Part shown: one piece after another, positions 56,893 to 64,000 of the stretch | How the letters are laid out: the number at the start of each line of letters is the position of its first letter | How positions within the stretch are numbered: the first letter of the stretch is position 1 | NCBI GenBank assembly: GCA_023525975.1 | Contig: CM042034.1 | Span: 62,431,279-62,495,278, forward strand | Direction of reading: 5' to 3' | From: Smallanthus sonchifolius | Taxonomy: Eukaryota; Streptophyta; Magnoliopsida; Asterales; Asteraceae | DNA: 64,000 nt | Notes under the pieces: model-generated | The model's input: only the letters and a program-made list of their open reading frames with translations | Told to the model about the DNA's origin: nothing | Database searches by the model: none | Program-made: the position numbers and the translations under genes

Positions 56893-58405
56893 TGTCACAC
56901 CCCCAATTTCAACTAACGGAGTTTTACGGTTTGGGAAGTGACAAACCAGCATCTCAGTCATTAGTTACATTGAACGACACTATATGACTAAAATTAAAAA
57001 ATATCATAAATGGTCAAAGTAGGTGCTGAAGCGTAAAACGAAAGTAAATGCACAAAAAAACGCGCCCAAGAAAAGTCCCAAAGTGTTTAGTCCAAACAAA
57101 GTCCAAAGATAAAGTACAAGCAATTCAACAATATTATTTTATATATAAAACATAAGACTCCATGAATGCCCTACGCGTGCACATGTGCCTTATCTTAAGC
57201 GACCTGATAAAATATGTAAGAAAATGTCAATACGAGGTTGGTGAGTTCACAGGTTTCAATTTGCAACAAATTCAATATGTTAATGTACATTCAATAAATA
57301 AATCCATAGGTAGCTAACCCATAAGCATGTTAACTAATGAGCTCGCAACCGACAGATGACTGTTTATGTTTTTGCCTCCCACCAGGCCTATCAACCATGG
57401 TGGATGTTTAGGTCAAGACTGCACCCGTTCGACATCCAGTCGGGTTGGCGTGAATAAAGCGGGTGAGGTTTATTAAACCTAGTAGTACTACTCAACTTAC
57501 ATCGCTATGTTCATATTAACGGTCCGATGTGAGGACTTAGTGATAGATGAGTACGCATAGATAAACAAGTGATAACATATATGAATTACATAACCAAAAA
57601 CATTTACGTCATGTTTTCTCCCCCAAATTGTAAAACAGTAAAAGGGGCCGTGAAAACTCACCTGAACGGCGTAGGTAGGTTCACACTAGAATAAGATTGA
57701 AATCACGAGTGTCAGCCTGCAACGGCTTACGTATACCCTAGAATTATACACATGATAATTAGGGATATAATGGGAATATGTGACGACAACACGGAAGATT
57801 GAACGTCCTAAAGAAACGCTCTAAAAATCAAGAGTAGACGAACGTGTCCACGGGAATAAGAATTCTTTAATTAATAATTAAGATATATACGTTACGCGAC
57901 GAATGGTAAAATAATATATAATAAATATATTCGAGCATTTTGTCATTAACTAGAAGTCTAGGAAAATAATATAATTTATTATATTATTTTTAAGTTTAGC
58001 GAAGTAACATAAATAATTAAATTGCGTGACAAAAATAATAAGTTTATTATTTTTATCCGAGGATATGAACGTGAGTAAATAATGTAAATAAATATATTAT
58101 TAATTAGCTTGAAACGTTACATGAGGTTTATAAACGAGGCAAAATAATATATAAATATATATTATCATATAATAGGAGCCAAGGGTTGAAAATAATATAA
58201 ATATATCGTTTTATACGAAGTCGGGGTTTGGAGATAATATAAATATATTATTCTAAAAGTGGAAATAATATTAAAATGAGTTATCAAGATAAACCCGAGC
58301 CTACGGGTGATTCACGAGGCTAAAACGCCATAATATGTTATTATAATAGTGTGGGGGTGGGTTTTCTATTAAAATAATAGTTTTAAAAATTGAAATAAAA
58401 AGAAA

Positions 58406-58484
58406 TGGGGTTGGAGGGCTCGAACCCGGGCCTCTCCCCAAAGAGTACAATGACTTAACCATCTCCGCCCGCTAGGGTATCGCG
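58406..58484 (-). promoter_or_regulatory. tRNA-like module in LTR 2
   Basis: The minus strand, 79 nt, with CGCGATACCCTAGCGGGC, GGTTAAGTC and B box GGTTCGAGCCC (58426-58416). Confidence 0.55.
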
Positions 58485-59389
58485 AGGGTATCTGGTTCCA
58501 AATAGTTTTAACAATCAAACCTCGTGGGTTCTTCTCCCCCACTCAAGCCGAGCCAAACCAGTCCCCTTTAACCCACGATTTGGACCGCGATCGGATTTGA
58601 AAGCATAGGGGTTTAGTTAATAGGTTCACAACGAACCTGTGGTTATGATTAATTTCAAAAATATCGTGTTTAGACTCGTTTAATCCGGTTTGGGAGAGTC
58701 GAAACCCAAGATTAAGAACACATAATCAAATTGATCAATCTCGATAATAAAACCTGTTGAAATTATAGGGCTATCACTGTTTAAAGTATTGTGAATCTAC
58801 TGATGTAATTTAATTGAATTATAAACGTGTTTAGATTAGAGTTTGATTAAACCGTAATTATATGAACCCTAGGATCGGGATTTTGATCAAATTGGTGTTG
58901 TAAGCCCTAATTGGTTTAGGACTTTCATTCTAAAGATTAAGACGAAGCTATGGGTGTAGATAATTACAAGAATATGTGTTGAATTGATTGAGATCGACTA
59001 GAACAAGTTCCAACGGTGATGAACTTAATCTCCAACTACTGTAGCTCCCTCTCCGACGGAATTGGATGGTGCAGAGGTTTCAGTAATGCTCATTTGGTGT
59101 ACGCATGTGTCAAATCTGTGAAATGGTATATGAATTCGACGGAATTGAGGATATTTGGGCATGAATTCGATGGTTACGGGTTTAATTCTCAGTATTGAGT
59201 GTAATTCGACCATGATGGTGCTTTAACACAGTAGTTATGATGTCGTGAATGACATTAACACCTATTTCAGTTATGGATTCAAACGAATTTTGATTATAAG
59301 GTTTGAATTTGGAAAATTCCTGCGAGTTTGACTTTCTGGAAGTCAACCAGAATAAAAAATGGGTTAATTACACTATTAGTCCTTCTGGT

Positions 59390-59930
59390 TAGAGATGGCA
59401 ATGGGTCGGGTTCGGGTCGGGTATCGGTAATCCCAAACCCATACCCGGTTGTAAAATTGTGTCCCATACCCGGCCCATTACCCGTCGGGTATCGGGTATA
59501 CCCGCGGGTAACGGGTATACCCGTTGATATCGGGTATCGGGTATACTCGCGGTTATCGACCAATAACCGTCGGGTATGTGTCTTATACTTTTCTATAACT
59601 CTACTTTTTATATTTATAAATACATATTTTAAAAGAAAAAGTAATTTTTCACATAATAAACTTACTAAAATGAAGCATTAATAGCCATGGGTTAAGAGAA
59701 AATAAAATTATAAATTACAAATTTTCGGGTATATGATTCGGGTAAACGGGTATGTGATTTCAGGTAATCGGGTCGGGTATCACCTAATCCCATACCCGTC
59801 CCATACCCACGAAATTTTTAAAAATTAATCCCATACCCGGCCCCGTACCCGTCGGGTTTCGGGTATACCCGCCCCGAACTCGTCGGGTTTCAGGTATACC
59901 CGTCGGGCTCGGGTTATTTTGCCATCCCTA
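59390..59930. mobile_element. 541-bp hAT-type MITE with CGGGTA repeats
   Basis: Starts TAGAGATGGCAA and ends TTGCCATCCCTA, near-perfect inverted ends. Flanked by CTTCTGGT (59382-59389) and CTTCTAGT (59931-59938), an 8-bp target duplication with one change. Subterminal parts are rich in CGGGTA/TACCCG repeats, common binding-site-like arrays in hAT elements. The 59294-59681 frames on both strands are repeat translations. Confidence 0.85.
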
Positions 59931-60192
59931 CTTCTAGTTTCATGCTATGAAGTTTAATAGTTGACATAAAAGGTCCTTGTAATTTGAATTGAGTTAAGTA
60001 GGCTAAATTTGTGTTAGTTTGACCATCCAAAGTGAACAGAAATTATTTATAGGTAAATTACAATATTAGTCCATCAAGTTTTGTGTATATAGTTTGAATA
60101 TAGGCAGGATTAGTCCTTGAAGTTTGAGATAGGGTTAGATAGGTTAACTTTAACTAGATTTTTCTAATGGAGTTAACCTGAAAAGTCCGAGC

Positions 60193-60265
60193 TGTCACAT
60201 CATCCCTTAGTTGAAAGAATTTCGTCCCAAAAATTAAAATAAAAAAAAAATTATGAGGTGTCACA
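60193..60265 (-). repeat. Duplicated LTR/internal junction in LTR 2
   Basis: TGTCACATCATCCC occurs at 60193 and again at 60259, each followed by TAGTTGAAAGAATTT-type sequence. Same arrangement as 5040-5115 in the solo LTR. LTR 1 has one copy only. Confidence 0.65.
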
Positions 60266-60313
60266 TCATCCCATAGTTGAAAGAATTTTCGTCCCGAAAA
60301 TTAGAATAGTACC

Positions 60314-61497
60314 TTAAGAGTTTGACGTGGATTGCTTGAACAGATGAGGATACTTGCGCATCATCTGATCCTCGCGCTCCCAAGTGAATTCCGGTCCGCG
60401 TTTCGAGTTCCAACGAACTCTGACAATAGGGATTTTACAGCGTTCCAACGTTTTGACTTCCCTATCCATGATTTCCACTGGTTATTCGATGAAGCACAAC
60501 TGTTCATCAATGTGTAGTTCCTCAAGAGGAACCGCGAGTGACTCGTCTGCTAGACATTTCTTCAAGTTTGAGACGTGAAAGACGTTGTGTACACCACTAA
60601 GTCCTTCAGGTAGGTCCAGTTGATACGCTACTGGGCCAATTCTCTTCACTATCTTGAATGGTCCAACATAACGAGGATTCAGCTTGCCTCGTTTCCCAAA
60701 ACTAATGACTCCCTTCTAAGGTGAGACTTTTAACAAGACCATATCCCCTACTTGAAATTCTAACGGTTTACGACGCTTATCGGCATAGCTCTTTTGATGG
60801 TCACGAGCTGCTGCAACACGGTTTCTAATTTGAATGATTTTCTCAGATGTTTCAAGTACGAGTTTAGGACCTGTAAATTGACTATCCCCAACCTTAGCCC
60901 AACAAATAGGAGAACGGCATTTTCGTCCATATAGTGCTTCGAATGGAGCTGCCTTGATGCTAGTGTGATAACTGTTGTTGTATGAGAACTCCACCAATGG
61001 TAGGTGAGACTCTCAAGTGTTACCGAAATCAATCACACAAGCTCGTAGCATATCCTCCAGAGTTTGAATAGTACGTTCTGTCTGGCCATCAGTTTGAGGA
61101 TGGTATGCTTTGCTCATATCTAGACGCGTGCCTAAAGCTTTATGTAACGAATGCCAGAAATGATAGGTGAATCATGCATCACGATCCGAAATGATAGAGA
61201 TTGGCACCCCGTGCCGAGAGACTACTTCTTTCAAGTAAATACGAGTAAGCTTATCCATTTTGTCGGTTTCCTTGATTTCTAAAAAGTGAGCGGACTTTGT
61301 TAAACGATCAACGATTACCCAGATGGTATCACATCCGGTAGGAGTTCGTGGAAATTTTGTGATAAAGTCCATGGATATCTGCTCCCATTTCTACATGGTA
61401 ATCTTTGGTTGTTGGAGAAGACCAAAAGGCTTTTGATATTCAACTTTGACCTTTGCTCAAGTCAGGCACTTGCTCACATAGGTGGCTATATCGGCCT
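60314..61497 (-). pseudogene. Integrase and chromodomain-like tail of right-hand element
   Basis: The minus strand ends TWEREDQMMRKYPHLFK with stop TAA at 60314. The core residues are present: SMDFITKFP, IISDRDA and a DGQTERTIQTLE segment near 61085. The zinc-site Cys pair is broken: CLT is followed by a stop at about 61453. Further stops lie near 61403, 61173, 61015, 60717 and 60500. The open piece 60997-60716 covers EFSYNNSYHTSIKAAPFEAL to KSYADKRRKPLEFQVGD. Lineage is again Tekay-like but clearly distinct from the other two elements. Confidence 0.75.
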
Positions 61498-62450
61498 TCA
61501 TCTTTGGCCACCAATAAGCACCTTTAGATCATGGTACATCTTGTCGGAACCTGGATGAATAGAGTAACGAGATTTATGAGCCTCATCCATGACTAGTTCC
61601 CTTAAGTTTCCGAATACTGGAACCCATATTCGTTCGGCGAAGTAGCGAATACCTTCAGATTTGACCTCGAGTTGTGCTTCCATACCGCGTGTACCTTCCA
61701 GCGGTAGGTTCTCCTTTTCCAAGCCTTCGAGTTGAGCACTACGGATTTTGTCAGGTAATCCGGGGTGAATAGTAAGCTGTAATGCTCGAACTCGTTTAGG
61801 CTTGGTTTCCTTTCGACTTAGGGCATCAACTACAACATTAGCCTTACCCGGATGATACCGGATCGCACAGTCATAATCATTCAAGAGCTCGACCCAACGA
61901 CGCTGTCTCATATGCAACTCTTTTTGCTTGAAGATATGCTGAAGACTCTTATGATCGGTGTAGATGGTGCACTTGGTACCGTACAAGTAGTGTCTCCATA
62001 TCTTATGTGCGAAAACTACGGCTCCCAACTCTACGTCATGAGTAGTGTAGTTTTTCTCGTGAATCTTTAGCTGACGTGAAGAGTATGCGATCACCTTTTC
62101 TCGTTACATTAATACACAGCCCATAACCTGAATGGATGCGTCACAATACACCACAAAGTCATATGTTCCCTCCGGAAGAGCTAGAATAGGTGCACTGCAA
62201 AGTTTCTGCTTAAGATGTTGGAATGCTGACTCTTGGTTATCGCCCCAGTTATAGGCTTTACCCTTCTGAGTTAAGGCAGTGAGAGGTTGTGCAATCTTGG
62301 AAATCCCTCGATGAATCGCCGATAATAACCAGCCAATCCCAGAAATTGTCGCACCTCAGTCAGAGTCGTCGGTGCTGCACAATTCTTGATGGCTTCTATC
62401 CTTGATGGATCGACATGTATTCCTTTCTCATTAACTACATGTCCTAAAAA
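61498..62450 (-). pseudogene. RNase H and RT end of right-hand element
   Basis: Contains AGYYRRFI near 62320 with a frameshift close by, YCDASIQVMG at about 62130 and a stop at about 62105. A 198-residue frame (62094-61498) follows with HDVELGAVVFAHKIWRHYL, YTDHKSLQHIF and YHPGKANVVVDALSRK, then HKSRYSIHPGSDKMYHDLK of the integrase zinc domain before a frameshift. The catalytic Asp residues of RNase H are retained. Confidence 0.75.
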
Positions 62451-63611
62451 TTAAACTTCCCGGATCCAAAATTCACACTTGGAAAACTTACCATATAGCT
62501 GCTCCTGCTTAAGTAATTCCAAAATTAAGCGTAGATGTTCCTCATGTTCCTCCTTGTTCTTGAAATAAATGAGGATGTCGTCGATGAAAACGATGACAAA
62601 TTGATCAAGGTATGGCTTACACACACGGTTCATGAGGTCCATGAACACCGCGGGTGCGTTGGTTAATCCGAAAGGCATGACCATAAATCCATAGTGGCCG
62701 TACCTTGTCCTGAAAGCAGTCTTGGAGATATCCTCATCTCGAACTCTTAGTTGATGGTAACCGGACCTAAGATCTATCTTGGAATAGAAACTTGATCCTT
62801 GGAGTTGATCAAAGAGATCATCTATAGGAGGCAAAGGATAACGATTATTGATTGTGACTTTATTCAGTTCGCGGTAGTCGATACACATACGGAAAGTCCC
62901 GCCCTTCTTTATGACAAACAGGACCGGAGCTCCCCATGGCGATGAGCTAGGTCGGATGAAACCTTTATCCAACAATTCCTGTAACGGAGTGGAAAGCTCT
63001 TGCAATTCACTAGGTGCTAGTCTACAAGGTGCCCGAGCGACCGGTGCCGTTCCGGGTGCTAAATCAATTTTGAATTTAACTTGACGGTGTGGTGGCAAAC
63101 CAGACAAGTCTTCGGGAAACACTTCCAGAAAATCACGAACGATGGGAATATCATCAATTTTCTTCTCTTTTGATGGTTGTTCAGCAACGAGTGCCAGAAT
63201 AGCAGTAGGACCTTTACGCAGGCACTTCTGCGCTTTCATGAATGATATGATGCCAACGACTACACCACTCTTTTCACCTTGAACGGAAAGGATTTCTCCA
63301 CTAGGGAGAGGAATGCGAACAATTTTCTCACGACAGACAATTTCAGCTTGGTTTTTAGATAACCAATCCATACCAACAATTACATCAAAACTACCAAGTG
63401 TGACCGGCATGAGGTCAATATCAAGTATATGTCTAGCCAGCTCAAGCTTACAACCCTTAAGAATGTGGGTTGCTTCAATTAATTGGCCATCAGCTATCTC
63501 TATTATATACTTAGCTTCTAACAGAGTTGGGGTTCCTTTTTTCATATCACTAAGCTTCTTAGATATAAAACTCCTATCAGCACAGGTATCAAATAGAACA
63601 GAAGCGAATTA
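62451..63611 (-). pseudogene. Protease and reverse transcriptase of right-hand element
   Basis: A long frame (63608-62451) runs from protease through RT. The protease active site reads FDTCADRSFIS (codons at 63590-63579), so the Gly of DTGA is Cys. GSFDVIVGMDWLSKNQAEI follows. RT motifs CIDYRELNKVTINNRYPLPP, SGYHQLRVRDEDISKTAFRT, FGLTNAPAVFMDLMN and VFIDDILIYF are intact. It is bounded by TAA stops at 63609-63611 and at 62451. About 385 codons are open, the second longest intact pol stretch here. Confidence 0.8.
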
Positions 63612-64000
63612 ATTGTTTAAGAGAAACTTACCGGTGACCACATTATGATCATATCGAGCTTCATTAGATCCTAGCACGAAGGCTCGTCCTTTCACACCAT
63701 TCCCTCCATTATTGGCATTATTGCCACCGTTGTTGTTGCCTTGATTGCCGTTGTTACCATTTCCATTACCACCCCTCTTCGACTGAGGACAATGCCTCTG
63801 AATATGTCCCTCTTTACCGCACTGAAAACATCCTCTTGTGGACCCTTGCGGTCGGAATGGTTGCTTGTTTTGAAGATCAACTCCACAACCTTTTGCAGCG
63901 TGGCCTATCTTGCCACACCGTTGACAATGGTTACAAGCACCGACATGGTGGTAATTGCACTTGTTGCACTTGGGGGCTCTTCCCACATAACCACCTTGAT
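63609..64000 (-). pseudogene. gag zinc-knuckle end, cut by window edge
   Basis: The frame 63986-63609 has CNKCNYHHVGAC, CQRCGKIGHAAKGC and CFQCGKEGHIQRHC zinc-knuckle-like clusters, then an Asn/Gly-rich linker and RAFVLGSNEARYDHNVVTG leading to the protease. It ends at TAA 63609-63611 in the frame that continues into protease. The rest of gag lies beyond the window. Confidence 0.75.

Larger units (their letters stand above)
56893..60265 (-). mobile_element. Tekay-like LTR 2, 3' LTR of the right-hand element
   Basis: The plus strand reads TGTCACACCCCC at 56893; the LTR ends TGTCACA at 60259-60265 beside the pol-proximal internal region. A second TGTCACA lies inside at 60193. It contains the tRNA-like module (58406-58484), AGTAGTACTACT near 57482, donor/acceptor-like sites near 57665 and 57210, and a 541-bp hAT MITE. 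Without the MITE it is about 2.8 kb, close to the solo LTR. Confidence 0.8.

Noticed and set aside
59294..59681. Frames with Arg/Tyr/Thr/Pro repeats on both strands
   Set aside because: Caused by the CGGGTA repeats of the hAT MITE.
1..64000. Integrated pararetrovirus or other virus-derived gene set
   Set aside because: All reverse transcriptases seen are in the gag-PR-RT-RH-INT order of Ty3/gypsy with LTRs. No movement protein or coat motifs of pararetroviruses were noticed.

Overview
This is a plant nuclear genome window made almost entirely of transposable elements. The evidence is Ty3/gypsy gag-pol genes of the Tekay/Del type with an initiator-Met-type primer site, a Ty1/copia element, many Helitron ends with the plant CTAG|T terminus, hAT-type MITEs, a DUF1985/Ulp1-type transposon gene remnant and a captured piece of the plant UTP10/HEATR1 gene. 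A eudicot is likely. Asteraceae is a guess from the overall style of the repeats. No intact host gene, rRNA gene or functional tRNA gene was found.

Layout. 1-1830: edge-cut LTR (minus). 1876-4180: decayed DUF1985-type gene (minus), embedded in arrays of a palindromic ACACAATG-type repeat (2640-3150, 4395-5034, 7804-8190). A solo LTR with a 5-bp target duplication sits in that array (5040-7803). 8191-16850: plus-strand Tekay-like element (5' LTR, primer site, gag-pol in one frame with many stops, truncated 3' LTR). 16851-18337: unassigned sequence, then a decayed Helitron helicase tail and Helitron 3' end. 18338-20237: another LTR-like piece. 20238-22398: copia-type LTR with a purine tract on its left and a primer site on its right. 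22399-31353: complete minus-strand Tekay-like element, pol disabled. 31354-31812 and 39832-41970: older repeats split by a copia-type element (31813-39831, TTAAT target duplication) that has a gag remnant and almost no pol. 43177-43333: 157-bp hAT MITE. 43564-49991: Helitron cluster, one member carrying a UTP10/HEATR1 exon. 51840-53282: LTR fragment. 53283-53738: another Helitron. 53962-64000: nested Tekay-like LTRs and a minus-strand gag-pol running off the right edge, with a 541-bp hAT MITE inside the second LTR.

How the parts relate. The three gag-pol copies are broken by stops, frameshifts or lost catalytic residues, so none looks autonomous. The LTRs hold the most interesting structure. 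Two Tekay-like subfamilies carry arrays of 33-35-bp repeats, each a short perfect or near-perfect hairpin, and the stems differ between repeats and between subfamilies by paired, compensating changes. Another LTR family carries a 79-nt tRNA-like module with a clean B box in all three copies. Most LTRs share a splice-donor-like module followed by conserved palindromes. The Helitron 3' ends likewise have hairpins whose two arms change together.
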